This document shows, piece by piece, positions 15,144 to 24,409 of a DNA stretch of 38,455 bases. Position 1 is the stretch's first letter. Every line of letters starts with the position of its first letter. Source of the stretch: Micavibrio sp. (GTDB taxonomy: Bacteria > Pseudomonadota > Alphaproteobacteria > Micavibrionales > Micavibrionaceae). A program made the translations under genes and the position numbers. The notes under the pieces are model-generated. The model was not told where the DNA came from, made no database searches, and was given only the letters and a program-made list of their open reading frames with translations. Location of the stretch: contig DUBU01000039.1 of NCBI GenBank assembly GCA_012960155.1, positions 338,683 to 377,137 of the forward strand. The letters are read 5' to 3'.

Positions 15144-16790
15144 ATGGCAGACAAAGGCAGCTTAAAGGAACAGCGCGACCGCTTCTTGGCGTTCTCTTTC
15201 GCGTCAGCTGACTTGTTTTTGGAGCTCGATGATGCAAAGAAGATAGTATTTGCCTTAGGAGCAGCCAAAAGCCTTACTGGCATCGACCCAGAACAATTAG
15301 AAGGAAAGTATTGGCTCGATATTCTTGCAGAAGAGTGCCACCCGCACGCTATTCGCCTTCTTAAGGGTGCAAAAGATGCGGTCCGCAAAGGCCCTATAAA
15401 AATCCGCATGACAGAAACTTTGGCCAATGGTTGCGAAGCCATCCTGACAGCTATCAAAATGCCGGATAACAAAAACATCTATCTGACTATCGGCTTTGCG
15501 ACAGAGGTAATGCAGCAACTCGCAGAAATTGTCAGCGAGAACGAAAAAGCCGAACTCATGGATAAACAAAGCTTTCTGCACGCTGCGCAAGAAGCATTTG
15601 ACCATGCCAGAACTATCGGCGCAGACGCCGAGCTGACAATGTTCGAGTTTCCGCGAACCACCGAAATCAAAGAAGTCTTAGGGGCTGAACTTTGGGATCA
15701 ATTGACCGAAACAATTACAGACGTTCTAACCATGTCCTCTATTGATGGTTACTCAGCCGCCATCGTTGAGGAAGGTAAATACAGCTTCATCCACGATCAC
15801 TCCGTTAATCCTGATGATATCCGTGAGCAACTAACGCAATTATCCAAAGATAAAGACCCGAATGGTGAAGGGTTTGATATTCAGGCCAAGACGGTAACAG
15901 CAGAGCTAGAAAGTCTCAGTGAACGTGAGACCACTAAAGCCCTCGTCTATACAATCAATGAATTTGAGCGCAAAGGCGCTGATTTCAATATTGAAACCCT
16001 CAATACGGGCTTTAAAGCCTATGTCAGTGCAAACGCCCAAAAAATTCACGAATTCAAAACAGCAATCGAACAGCTGAACTTTAATCTGACATTCCAACCT
16101 ATCGTCGATTTACAGGCAAAAACAGTCAGCCATTTCGAGATACTATCAAAGTTCAAAAAAGGAGAATCAACACAGGAATGGATCATTTTCGGCGAAGATA
16201 TCGGAATGGCGGCAGACTTTGATATGGCTGTTGTGGAGCGCGTACTTAACTATCTGCGCTACAAAGGCGCAAATAACAGCATGACGTTCTCAATGAACCT
16301 GTCTGGTCAATCCATGCAAAACGAACAGTTCTTCAAAACACTGATGGCAAAACTTGAACTTCACCCCAACTTAGCCAAACGCATGATCTTCGAAATCACA
16401 GAATCATCGACAATCAAAGAACTTGAGCTGGTCAATCACTTCATCAAACAGCTGCAAACAGCGGGCTTCAAAGTATGTCTTGATGACTTCGGTGCAGGCG
16501 CCGCTTCATTTAAGAGCATACAGCAACTCCACGTTGACTTTGTGAAACTCGACGGTCAATACACTAGACGCATTTTGAGTTCACACAGAGACCAAATTAT
16601 GGTCAAAAATCTGGTGCAAATGTGTGCCGATCTTCATGTTCCGGTTATTGCCGAACAGCTCGAAACCATAGAACACGTGGATAAAATGCTCGAGCTCGGC
16701 GTTGACATGGGGCAAGGATACTATTTCGGCTACCCTCTATCCAATCCCGCATACGATCCGGATAAACTTCCAGCAAAGCCCCAAAAATAA
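15144..16790 (+). CDS. PAS-EAL domain protein, probable c-di-GMP phosphodiesterase
   Basis: This 548-aa protein has no obvious transmembrane segment. Residues about 10-125 look like a PAS sensor (LFLELDDAKKIVFALGAAKS, GKYWLDILAEECHP). Residues 135-295 form a middle region I cannot assign, possibly a degenerate GGDEF. The EAL domain spans about 305-540. The signature is EILSK (Glu332) in place of ExLxR, but the metal and catalytic residues are kept: Asn385 (SMNLSGQ), Glu417 (FEITES), Asp447-Asp448 (LDDFGAG), Lys468 (VKLDG) and Glu504 (IAEQLET). Phosphodiesterase activity is therefore plausible. It lies 162 bp before motA on the same strand, which suggests a role in motility control. The start has a GGGGAT site. 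Confidence 0.88.
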   Translation: MADKGSLKEQRDRFLAFSFASADLFLELDDAKKIVFALGAAKSLTGIDPEQLEGKYWLDILAEECHPHAIRLLKGAKDAVRKGPIKIRMTETLANGCEAILTAIKMPDNKNIYLTIGFATEVMQQLAEIVSENEKAELMDKQSFLHAAQEAFDHARTIGADAELTMFEFPRTTEIKEVLGAELWDQLTETITDVLTMSSIDGYSAAIVEEGKYSFIHDHSVNPDDIREQLTQLSKDKDPNGEGFDIQAKTVTAELESLSERETTKALVYTINEFERKGADFNIETLNTGFKAYVSANAQKIHEFKTAIEQLNFNLTFQPIVDLQAKTVSHFEILSKFKKGESTQEWIIFGEDIGMAADFDMAVVERVLNYLRYKGANNSMTFSMNLSGQSMQNEQFFKTLMAKLELHPNLAKRMIFEITESSTIKELELVNHFIKQLQTAGFKVCLDDFGAGAASFKSIQQLHVDFVKLDGQYTRRILSSHRDQIMVKNLVQMCADLHVPVIAEQLETIEHVDKMLELGVDMGQGYYFGYPLSNPAYDPDKLPAKPQK

Positions 16791-16952
16791 ACGAAATATA
16801 GTGGCTTTCTATAAGTAGTGGGTTTCTTTGCCCATAAAAAACAGGTAAATTTGTAAAGCTGTTACAGTCTGTTAACACCTTTATGGCACTCTATGCAGAT
16901 ACACTAATATGTTCTGCACCCGATCGACCTCAAGAAAGGATTTCTTGTTCTA

Positions 16953-17819
16953 ATGAAAATCGCTGCGCTTTTATTCATCTTTATTTGTGTGTTTGGCGGC
17001 TTCATCCTATCGGGTGGTAAAATGGAGCCTGTGCTAAAAGCGCTACCTTTCGAGATAATGATTATCGGCGGCGCTGCCGTGGGTGCCTTCCTGATTGCTA
17101 ACTCGATGCATACAGTTAAGGCAACGCTTAAGGGCTTGAACTGTATGATCAAGCCAGAAGCACATAATAAAGAATCCTATTTAGAACTACTAAGCGTATT
17201 ATTTATGCTTTTCAAACTCGCGCGCTCAAAGGGCTGGCTTGCTCTGGAATCTCACATCGAAGAACCAGAGGCAAGCGACCTATTTAGCCAGTTCCCTGGT
17301 TTCCAGCATAACCATCACGCTGTTCACTTCCTTTGTGACTACCTACGTATCATTTCTTTGGGTAACGAAAACCCGCATGAAATCGAAGCTCTGATGGATG
17401 AAGAGATTGAAACGCTGGAGCATGAATTTATGCATCCTTCTCACGCAATGCAGACAATGGCCGACGGTATCCCGGCCCTGGGTATTGTTGCAGCTGTTTT
17501 GGGCGTTATTAAGACTATGGGTTCCATTACCGAGCCCCCTGAAGTTCTCGGTAAGATGATTGGTGGCGCCCTAGTGGGTACATTCCTTGGTGTGTTTCTG
17601 GCCTATGGCTTTGTGGGCCCTCTGGCAGGTGCACTTGCCACAAAAGGTGAATCACAAATACTTTATTATCGCGCAATCAAAGTCGCCATGCTGGCCTTTT
17701 TGAACGGCGCCGCTCCGCAAGTAGCTGTGGAATTTGCTCGCAAATTCCTGCCCCACCATGTACAGCCGACCTTCCTTGAACTCGAAGAGAAGCTCAACGA
17801 ATTACCTAGCCCGGGCTAA
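16953..17819 (+). CDS. motA: Flagellar motor stator protein MotA
   Basis: MotA with MotB forms the proton-driven stator of the flagellar motor in the inner membrane. The 288-aa protein has four hydrophobic segments. Key residues correspond to those of E. coli MotA: Arg91 and Glu99 in the cytoplasmic loop (RSKGWLALES) that interacts with FliG, and prolines 174 (GIPALGIVAAVLGVIKTMG) and 222 (VGPLAG) near the channel. It starts at ATG 16953 and is 12 bp upstream of motB, so it is co-transcribed with it. The 162-bp upstream gap should hold the promoter; I found no convincing sigma-28 or sigma-54 site. Confidence 0.96.
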   Translation: MKIAALLFIFICVFGGFILSGGKMEPVLKALPFEIMIIGGAAVGAFLIANSMHTVKATLKGLNCMIKPEAHNKESYLELLSVLFMLFKLARSKGWLALESHIEEPEASDLFSQFPGFQHNHHAVHFLCDYLRIISLGNENPHEIEALMDEEIETLEHEFMHPSHAMQTMADGIPALGIVAAVLGVIKTMGSITEPPEVLGKMIGGALVGTFLGVFLAYGFVGPLAGALATKGESQILYYRAIKVAMLAFLNGAAPQVAVEFARKFLPHHVQPTFLELEEKLNELPSPG

Positions 17820-17831
17820 GGAGATTTACCC

Positions 17832-18860
17832 ATGGCTAAAGGCGGCAAGCAAGACGAACTCCAACCTATCATCGTTAAGAAGGTCATCAAAAAAGGTGGC
17901 GGCCATCACGGCGGCGCATGGAAAGTGGCGTATGCAGACTTTGTGACAGCTATGATGGCGTTCTTTTTGCTGCTCTGGCTACTGAATGTAAGCACTGATG
18001 ACGCGCTAGAAGTTATCTCCAGTTACTTTGACCCCTCCCACCCAAAAGTCTCGACATCCACCAGTGGTGCCGGCGGCGTTATGGGCGGCCTGACAATGAC
18101 CCCTGACGGTAGCATGGCCGAAAACAGACAACGTCCAGTCCCGCAACAAAACTCAGGCACGAACCAAATGGGTAAGGACAGCAAAGACAATACGATAAAA
18201 AAACTGGAAGAAGAACTGCGCGCAGCTGAGAACAAAAGATTTGAAGAAGCTAAACAAGAACTTGAAGAACAGCTTCGCACAAACCCTGAGCTTGCGGAAC
18301 TTGCAAAGCATTTGATGGTAGACATTACGCCGGAAGGTCTGCGCATTCAGATTATTGATCAAGAAGGTAAGCCCATGTTTGCTTCGGGCAGTGCAGAAAT
18401 GCTGCCTAACATGGAAAAGCTAATGTCACAGGTCGCTGGCGTAATTATTCCTATGCATAACGATGCATCTGTGAGGGGCCATACAGATGCCGTCCCCTAC
18501 CCGCCTGGCGCAACCTACACAAACTGGGAACTATCTGCAGATCGTGCAAATTCTGCCAGACGAGCCCTAATCGGTGAAAATGTGCCCAAAGAGCGCATTG
18601 GCAACGTGATGGGCAAAGCAGACACGGAGCATTTAATAGAAGACAACCCACGCGATCCGCAAAACCGCCGTATAAGTATCATCATGCTACGTGAATCTTT
18701 GGCCGAAGCTTATGAACGCGGCGCCTTTGATGAGAGCGAGATAGATCAGGAAACTGAAGACGCGATTGAAAGCGGTGATTATAGAAATTATTTGCCGCAA
18801 ATCAATGATTCTCCGACTGGTAGCTTCCAGAAAACGCCAGGATCGGTATATTTCCCTTAA
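17832..18860 (+). CDS. motB: Flagellar motor stator protein MotB
   Basis: MotB anchors the stator to peptidoglycan and carries the proton-binding residue. The 342-aa protein has a cytoplasmic N-terminus (KKGGGHHGGAWKVAYADF), a single transmembrane helix (FVTAMMAFFLLLWLLNV) with the essential Asp36, a Gly/Gln-rich plug/linker, a Glu/Lys-rich helix (about 117-155), and an OmpA-like peptidoglycan-binding domain (about 160-285) with VRGHTDAVPYP, NWELSADRANSARR and DPQNRRISI. Preceded by CTAAGGAG, an excellent ribosome-binding site. The acidic C-terminal extension of about 55 residues after the OmpA domain has no assigned role. Confidence 0.96.
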   Translation: MAKGGKQDELQPIIVKKVIKKGGGHHGGAWKVAYADFVTAMMAFFLLLWLLNVSTDDALEVISSYFDPSHPKVSTSTSGAGGVMGGLTMTPDGSMAENRQRPVPQQNSGTNQMGKDSKDNTIKKLEEELRAAENKRFEEAKQELEEQLRTNPELAELAKHLMVDITPEGLRIQIIDQEGKPMFASGSAEMLPNMEKLMSQVAGVIIPMHNDASVRGHTDAVPYPPGATYTNWELSADRANSARRALIGENVPKERIGNVMGKADTEHLIEDNPRDPQNRRISIIMLRESLAEAYERGAFDESEIDQETEDAIESGDYRNYLPQINDSPTGSFQKTPGSVYFP

Positions 18861-18902
18861 TATTGTTTGACCTGTCCCCATGATTGGCCTTAATAAGACC
18901 CT

Positions 18903-19736
18903 ATGGGAGACATTCTAAAGCAAAAAGAAAAGACGATCCGTCGCATTGAAAGACTTGCCACTATTTTTGCGGTGGCTTCAGGCTTACCTGCGCTAAGAGC
19001 CCTAAATCTACGCATTGTTTCAGAACCTATAAAACTGCACAACAGCAGGATTTTATCGCCAGATCATATAATCCAACAAATTGCAGACGACCTTGCGGCA
19101 CCATTAGGTGTAGAAGTACAAGTGGAAGTCGCTGATCCGGAAAAAAAGCTATACAGTGCCTTCACATACGCAACTGAGCGTACAAACGGAATTGGTAATA
19201 TTCGCGCAGTCAGAATTGTATTCTTGGGGAATCCCTTAAAATCATTTGATCCTGACCTTATGAGCAAAGGCATCATAGCTCATGAACTAGGCCATATTCA
19301 GCAAATGAATAGCCCTACTTTCACCTGTAATCGTGCCAATATGCATATAAGCGTAATATTAACGCTTGCTTGTGCCGGTATGTCGGCGATTTCACCGGCC
19401 TTACTGCCCATTACCGGGGCTGCTGCGGCATTATCATTCGCAATAACGGCATTCAATCAAATGGAAGAACGATGCAACGAATTTCTTGCTGATTTACGCG
19501 GCGCAAAAATTCTAGGATCGCATGAAGATATGGCGCGCGCGCTCGCCTATATTGAAGATATGAGCATCACGGAATACGAAAAAACCTTCAAAGACAAAAA
19601 GCCGACATTGTTAAGCCGTATCTTTAATCACAGTGCATTTGCGGGACACCCGCCAGTACAAAAAAGGATTGAGACACTGCTAAAACAAGATGCTTATCTT
19701 AAGCAGACCACTCAAAACAGCTCTCGCAAGCCCTAG
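18903..19736 (+). CDS. M48-like zinc metallopeptidase
   Basis: The 277-aa product contains the zinc motif [11 protein letters not shown] (His127, Glu128, His131) and a downstream [17 protein letters not shown] whose Glu193 fits the third ligand of M48 peptidases. The C-terminal [15 protein letters not shown] matches the HPP...R...L end typical of HtpX/M48 proteins. Between the motifs are two hydrophobic stretches (about 147-165 and 168-186), suggesting membrane association. There is no signal peptide. Substrate unknown; membrane-protein quality control is a guess from the family. It follows motB by 42 bp but has no clear functional link. Its TAG stop shares the palindrome CTAG with the convergent parC stop. 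Confidence 0.82.
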   Translation: MGDILKQKEKTIRRIERLATIFAVASGLPALRALNLRIVSEPIKLHNSRILSPDHIIQQIADDLAAPLGVEVQVEVADPEKKLYSAFTYATERTNGIGNIRAVRIVFLGNPLKSFDPDLMSKGIIAHELGHIQQMNSPTFTCNRANMHISVILTLACAGMSAISPALLPITGAAAALSFAITAFNQMEERCNEFLADLRGAKILGSHEDMARALAYIEDMSITEYEKTFKDKKPTLLSRIFNHSAFAGHPPVQKRIETLLKQDAYLKQTTQNSSRKP

Positions 19737-21976
19737 CCCCCGAATTTGTTCTTCTGTGGGAATCCATTAGGAGGCAAACGACCAGCTTGCGCACGCTTAC
19801 CAACCCAAGGCGTAATATCATCTACGACAGTCTCACCAGCACCATATTTAAAGCTCAGCCCCTGCTCCATATTAAATGGCTTAATATCGGACAGTTTGCC
19901 GTCTTTAATACGCTGAATGATAACGCCTTTACCGCGGCTCATCTCAGGCATTTCTGACAGTTCAAAGACCAGCATTTTACGGTTTGTACCGATAGTAGCC
20001 AAGTGATCCGCGTCCTTAGGCAATGCGATACAGAGCTTTGCTTCTGCCTTGGCACCTACATTCAGAACCTGTTTACCGTTACGGGTCTGCGCCAGAACTT
20101 CTTTTTCAGCCACGATAAAGCCATGCCCCCCATCAGAGGCTACAATTAGCTTACCCTCAGGCTCATAAATTTTTAGCTCGGTGATATCCGCATCATTCGG
20201 CAAGTCAGCCATAAGACGCAGCGGCTCACCAAAGCCCCTACCAGATGGCAGCTTATCACAGCCGATCGTATAGAAACGCCCGTTAGTACCAAGAACAAGC
20301 AGCTTATCAGTTGTCTGTCCTTCGATAACAAACTTACCTTTATCGCCATCCTTGTACTTGATGTCCTTCGGGTTATGGCCATGCCCTTTAAAGGCGCGGA
20401 TCCAGCCCATAGATGAACAAATCACTGTGATCGGCTCTTTCTCGATCATCGCTTCTTCAAGCTCTTCAATATCAATCGGCGCTGGTGCAGAGCCAATTTC
20501 AGTGCGACGGCGCCCCAATTCAGTATCAGGACCAAACAGCTTTTTCAGCTCACCGATCTGCTTACGGATTTCTTTCCACTGTTTGGCTTCAGAGCCAATA
20601 AGAGCCTGCAGACTGTCACGCTCAGCTTCCAAAGAGCTATGCTCTTTCTTGATTTCCATTTCCTCAAGCTTACGTAAGTTACGTAAGCGCATATTCAGAA
20701 TAGCTTCAGCTTGAACATCTGTTAGACCAAACGCCTTAATTAGCTCTTCTTTCGGCTCGTCTTCTTCACGAATTATGCGAATGACTTCATCTAGGTTAAG
20801 ATAGGCAATCAAATGACCTTCCAGAACCTCGATACGGTGTAGCACTTTTTCAAGACGGTATGATGAACGGCGAACAAGCACTACCTGCCTGTGATCCAGC
20901 CAGCTGCGCAGGACATCCTTTAGGTTCATAACCTTCGGCACGAGGCCGCCGTCCAGCACGTTCATATTCAGGTTAAAACGTGACTCAAGCTCCGTATTAC
21001 GGAACAAAGCTTCCATTAGAAGTTCTGGTTCGACGTTACGGTTTTTGGGTTCCAGCACCAAACGAATGTCTTCCGCACTCTCATCGCGAACATCTTCAAG
21101 CATAGGAAGTTTGCGGGCATGAATAAGCTCGGCAATCTTCTCGACCAGTTTGGATTTTTGAACCTGATACGGAATCTCAGTAACAATAATTTGATATTGT
21201 CCCTGCTTTAAATCTTCTTTGTGCCAGCGTGCACGCATACGGAACGCACCGCGGCCTGTCTCGTAAGCATTAATAATGCTGGCTTCATCCTCAACCAGAA
21301 TACCGCCCGTCGGGAAGTCAGGACCTTTGATGTGCTTAACCAGATCCTTAATTTCAGGATCACCATCCATTAGCAATTCACAAGCTTCCAGAATTTCGTG
21401 CACATTATGGGGCGGAATATTCGTCGCCATACCCACGGCAATACCGGATGAACCATTTGCCAGCAGGTTCGGGAAGTTAGCAGGCAACACGATTGGTTCT
21501 TTACCGTCACCATCATAAGTAGCCCGAAAATCAACAGCATCCTCATCAATACCTTCAAGTAGAAGCTGCGCAACTTTCGTCAAACGTGCTTCCGTATAAC
21601 GCATGGCAGCCGCGTTATCACCATCAATATTACCGAAGTTCCCTTGACCATCAACCAGAGGATAGCGCTGCGCAAAGTCCTGCGCCAAGCGTACCATAGC
21701 GTCATAAACTGCTGTATCACCATGCGGGTGGAATTTACCGATAACATCACCGACAACACGCGCCGACTTCTTAGGACCTGTATCAGGCCCCAAACGCAGC
21801 TGATACATTGCGTACATTAGACGGCGGTGCACAGGCTTCAAACCGTCGCGCACATCAGGTAGCGAACGGCTCATAATAGTCGACAGTGCATACGACAAGT
21901 ACCTCTCGGAGAGGATCTCTCCCAAAGGCTGGTCTACAATATCCTGATCTTTATTATCTTGTGTATTCTTGGCCAT
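19733..21976 (-). CDS. parC: DNA topoisomerase IV subunit A
   Basis: ParC forms topoisomerase IV with ParE and decatenates replicated chromosomes. The 747-aa protein begins with [19 protein letters not shown] and [20 protein letters not shown]. It has the catalytic tyrosine in [11 protein letters not shown] (Tyr127), and the length fits ParC, not GyrA. The quinolone-resistance region reads [13 protein letters not shown], with Thr88 and Asp92 at the positions of E. coli Ser80 and Glu84. The C-terminal part has the beta-pinwheel repeats, including the [17 protein letters not shown] blade. No GyrA-box QRRGG is seen, consistent with ParC. It is downstream of recO and two unknown genes on the same strand. 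Confidence 0.95.
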   Translation of the reverse strand: MAKNTQDNKDQDIVDQPLGEILSERYLSYALSTIMSRSLPDVRDGLKPVHRRLMYAMYQLRLGPDTGPKKSARVVGDVIGKFHPHGDTAVYDAMVRLAQDFAQRYPLVDGQGNFGNIDGDNAAAMRYTEARLTKVAQLLLEGIDEDAVDFRATYDGDGKEPIVLPANFPNLLANGSSGIAVGMATNIPPHNVHEILEACELLMDGDPEIKDLVKHIKGPDFPTGGILVEDEASIINAYETGRGAFRMRARWHKEDLKQGQYQIIVTEIPYQVQKSKLVEKIAELIHARKLPMLEDVRDESAEDIRLVLEPKNRNVEPELLMEALFRNTELESRFNLNMNVLDGGLVPKVMNLKDVLRSWLDHRQVVLVRRSSYRLEKVLHRIEVLEGHLIAYLNLDEVIRIIREEDEPKEELIKAFGLTDVQAEAILNMRLRNLRKLEEMEIKKEHSSLEAERDSLQALIGSEAKQWKEIRKQIGELKKLFGPDTELGRRRTEIGSAPAPIDIEELEEAMIEKEPITVICSSMGWIRAFKGHGHNPKDIKYKDGDKGKFVIEGQTTDKLLVLGTNGRFYTIGCDKLPSGRGFGEPLRLMADLPNDADITELKIYEPEGKLIVASDGGHGFIVAEKEVLAQTRNGKQVLNVGAKAEAKLCIALPKDADHLATIGTNRKMLVFELSEMPEMSRGKGVIIQRIKDGKLSDIKPFNMEQGLSFKYGAGETVVDDITPWVGKRAQAGRLPPNGFPQKNKFGG

Positions 21977-22049
21977 GGCTCAGATTTAAACGCATTCTAA
22001 GCGCAAATCAAGGCCTATAGCGGAGTTATGAAGAATTTATACGCAAGTC

Positions 22050-22583
22050 TTAAGGCACCATACCGTCAAAATTTCTAACAGCATCAGTCACAGCATTGGT
22101 AGATCCCGCCGCTCTCACCGCATCGGCACCCTGTGCCTCACTATCTCTCAAGGCCTCAGCAGCGCGTGCAGCAGCTGTAAGACTTGCTTGAGAAGCTGCT
22201 TGTATTGCTTGAGGATTAGCGCTGGCATTAAATAAGGCACCAATACCACCCTCTTGCAGCGTCTCCATTATGCGCCCAAAGAAATTCTGTATTGCTTCCA
22301 TAGGATTACTGAAAAATTCTTGAATATCAAAATCGAAAAGATTGCCATTTTCGCGCAGGTCTTCTGCTTCATAAGCCTTTAATATAGCCATTTCAGCATT
22401 ATCAATAAACGCCATCAAATCAGGATCATCAGTCCCTGCATCACGCGCTGTATAAGCTGCATTCAGCTGCGCCTCAAGATTAGCGTATTGCGGAGGAAAA
22501 TCTAGTTCTTCACTCTCGGCAATAAATTCTACAAAGCCTTCCGCTCCATGCTCTTCAAGCAAAGCTGCGTAATCAACTGTCAT
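22050..22583 (-). CDS. Unknown acidic/Ala-rich protein between recO and parC
   Basis: I do not recognise this 177-aa protein. It has no signal peptide or membrane helix. The first half is acidic and helical (YAALLEEHGAEGFVEFIAES), the middle is Phe/Asn-rich (NLFDFDIQEFFSNPMEAIQ, FFGRIMETLQEGG), and the C-terminal third is an Ala/Gln-rich helix (AIQAASQASLTAAARAAEAL). An ATG at 22583 with AAGGTG five bases upstream supports it being translated. It lies 18 bp after the 87-aa gene and 73 bp before parC on the same strand. Recurrent structural features suggest a soluble, partly coiled protein; nothing indicates its role. Confidence 0.7.
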   Translation of the reverse strand: MTVDYAALLEEHGAEGFVEFIAESEELDFPPQYANLEAQLNAAYTARDAGTDDPDLMAFIDNAEMAILKAYEAEDLRENGNLFDFDIQEFFSNPMEAIQNFFGRIMETLQEGGIGALFNASANPQAIQAASQASLTAAARAAEALRDSEAQGADAVRAAGSTNAVTDAVRNFDGMVP

Positions 22584-22601
22584 CTCACACCTTCTTTATA
22601 A

Positions 22602-22865
22602 TTATCTTTTTTCTAATGGAAATACTGATGCGCCCATCATTTGACCGTGATGATAAAATCCCATACCGCAAAAGCCGTAATCTCCAATGGCCTCAATAGT
22701 TTCAGGGCAAATAGGGCAATCTAGTTCCTGCTCGCTGTCATCGTCCATTCTAATCCAGAATAGGCCCGTTTCCTTTTCCAGAATAACTTTTTGAATTGCA
22801 CGGACAAACACCCCCTCGCATTGAAAGGCCACATGTCCGTCTTTAACAAAAAGCTTTATTTCCAT
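22602..22865 (-). CDS. Unknown small Cys/His-containing protein
   Basis: This 87-aa protein is unassigned. Its first half looks like beta strands (MEIKLFVKDGHVAFQCEG, TGLFWIRMDDDSEQEL). The second half has a CPIC motif (Cys50, Cys53) with Cys66 and His72-His73 close by, so metal binding is possible. Cys16 is the fourth cysteine. The ATG at 22865 has no good ribosome-binding site, but the frame is open and the gene is 18 bp upstream of the 177-aa gene. A 12-bp palindrome lies just upstream of the start codon. It is located between recO and parC. Confidence 0.62.
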   Translation of the reverse strand: MEIKLFVKDGHVAFQCEGVFVRAIQKVILEKETGLFWIRMDDDSEQELDCPICPETIEAIGDYGFCGMGFYHHGQMMGASVFPLEKR

Positions 22866-22876
22866 AACAATATTTT

Positions 22877-22888
22877 ACGTTATAACGT
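22877..22888. promoter_or_regulatory. 12-bp palindrome upstream of the 87-aa gene
   Basis: ACGTTATAACGT at 22877-22888 is a perfect palindrome 11 bp before the ATG. It contains TATAAC, which could serve as a -10 element on the minus strand, though then the leader would be very short. A related TAACGTTA is nearby at about 22936-22943, next to the recO stop. Candidate operator; function not shown. Confidence 0.3.
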
Positions 22889-22940
22889 TTATTAAATGCA
22901 AATTCATGCACCATTCTACTGCTACGTAATTAAGGTAACG

Positions 22941-23699
22941 TTAAGGAATAGAGGATTCACCAGCTCTAACTTTATCAAGCAAACGCTCAAAACGCTCCTG
23001 AAATTGAATCCGCGCAGGAGGCACCCCACGAGTATGATGATTAAACACCCAATGCTCCATAAAATAACCTGTTAATTGCAGGCCTTCGTACACAGAACCA
23101 TCATCTACTTCGCCTTTAACAGGCCTTAGAAAACCAGGCAAAGTTAAAAGCTTTTCTTTGTATGGGGCGCCAGCTGCCTTGCTAACCGCATGACCGGACT
23201 TCGGGCTAACATAACACAAATCCTGATTATCCCCGCCACCCGCGCAACGCGTAAGATTAAGACCGAAACCAAGCTCTTTTAGGAAGGCTATTTCCCACAT
23301 CACATAAGCCGCCCCCCAGATTTCAGTGTCCATTGCGTCAAAAAGAGCCTGCAAACCATAAAATAAACCCGGGTGGACTTCGCGCTCAGGCAAAGCTTCA
23401 TCACATAAAGCACAAGCAGATTGCACCGCGGAAAGCTTAACAGGATCAGCCATCAACCCTGCTGTAATATTTTGCTCCTGCTCTAAAACAAAACTACCAA
23501 GACTATCGGCAACACGAGCACTCCACCTGACACCCACAAGATTACCTGGTTCAATTATACCACGCATACGAGAAGATTTAGCGCCGCGAACATACCCTGC
23601 ATGACGTCCATGATGTTCTGTTAAAACAGACACAACCGCCCCGCCCTCTCCATGAGCACGTGCCGATAATACCAATGCTTGATCCTGCCATTCTTCCAT
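22941..23699 (-). CDS. recO: DNA repair protein RecO
   Basis: RecO works with RecR to load RecA onto SSB-coated gapped DNA. The 252-aa protein begins MEEWQDQALVLSARAHGEGG, the N-terminal OB-fold, with GRHAGYVRGAKSSRMRG and GNLVGVRWSAR. It then has FYGLQALFDAM and WEIAFLKELGFGLNL, and the pattern LCYVSPKSGHAVSKAAGAPY typical of alphaproteobacterial RecO. The ATG at 23699 fits the family start, although no clear ribosome-binding site is visible. It is divergent from the phosphatase gene with 41 bp between them and heads the run to parC. Confidence 0.94.
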   Translation of the reverse strand: MEEWQDQALVLSARAHGEGGAVVSVLTEHHGRHAGYVRGAKSSRMRGIIEPGNLVGVRWSARVADSLGSFVLEQEQNITAGLMADPVKLSAVQSACALCDEALPEREVHPGLFYGLQALFDAMDTEIWGAAYVMWEIAFLKELGFGLNLTRCAGGGDNQDLCYVSPKSGHAVSKAAGAPYKEKLLTLPGFLRPVKGEVDDGSVYEGLQLTGYFMEHWVFNHHTRGVPPARIQFQERFERLLDKVRAGESSIP

Positions 23700-23740
23700 G
23701 TATTTTATTATTAAACAGTACACAGGATTTGAATAGGACT

Positions 23741-24397
23741 ATGTCAATGTTACCCGCAAAAGCTTTTTATCTGATTCGTCATGGTGAAACCCACGCCAAC
23801 ATAAATCAAATCAGTGCCGGCGGCGGACTAGAATCGGATCTATCAGAATTCGGGATTAATCAGGCGAAAGCACTAGCGGCCGTTATCACTACATTGGATA
23901 TTAAACCTTCGCATATCTATCACAGTCCTATGCGCCGCGCGACAGACACTGCCACTTATATAAATGAACATCTCGGCCTGCCAATGACAAAGCTAGATGA
24001 TTTTGAAGAACACCGATTCGGTGAATGGGAGGGATTGCATTGGGATGAAGTACTGCCAAATGTGCGAGCCAATGTCCGTCCTGCAGGCGGTGAAAACCGT
24101 GATGACTTTGCAAAACGCATTAAACGTGTCCTCGGCACAGCACTCGAAAGCCACAAAGATGAGGCGCCGCCGATGTTTGTTGCTCATGGCGGTACGTTTT
24201 GGGGAATTATGGACGGCCACAAATGGGCCTACGAAGGCAACATCAAAAACTGCCATTTACATTACTTTGATCCGGAACCCGCCCATGGTCACTTCCCATG
24301 GAAAGTGTGTCAGTTCGATGTAAATTCAGACGCATTAGAGCGTCAAAACGCAAGTTTCTGCCCAAGAACATGGCCTCATCAGACACAGCATAAATAA
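23741..24397 (+). CDS. Histidine phosphatase family protein (phosphoglycerate mutase-like)
   Basis: This is a cytoplasmic phosphatase of the branch-1 histidine phosphatase superfamily, with 218 aa. The catalytic motif is FYLIRHGETHAN with His14. The other phosphate-pocket elements are SPMRRATDTA, the acidic HRFGEWEG block preceded by FEE, and the second histidine in FVAHGGTFWGIM (His149). The substrate is not evident; broad-specificity sugar-phosphate phosphatases, CobC-like enzymes and GpmB-like proteins share these motifs. ATG at 23741 follows AGGACT too closely, so ATG at 23747 (MLPAKAF) is an equally good start. It is convergent with folP, ending 12 bp away. Confidence 0.9.
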   Translation: MSMLPAKAFYLIRHGETHANINQISAGGGLESDLSEFGINQAKALAAVITTLDIKPSHIYHSPMRRATDTATYINEHLGLPMTKLDDFEEHRFGEWEGLHWDEVLPNVRANVRPAGGENRDDFAKRIKRVLGTALESHKDEAPPMFVAHGGTFWGIMDGHKWAYEGNIKNCHLHYFDPEPAHGHFPWKVCQFDVNSDALERQNASFCPRTWPHQTQHK

Positions 24398-24409
24398 GTC
24401 AATACGAAC

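Noticed and set aside
16884-16897. TGGCAC...TGC upstream of motA resembling a sigma-54 promoter
   Set aside because: The GG and GC elements are 10 bp apart, not the 12 required for a -24/-12 promoter, and no downstream TTGC is correctly placed.
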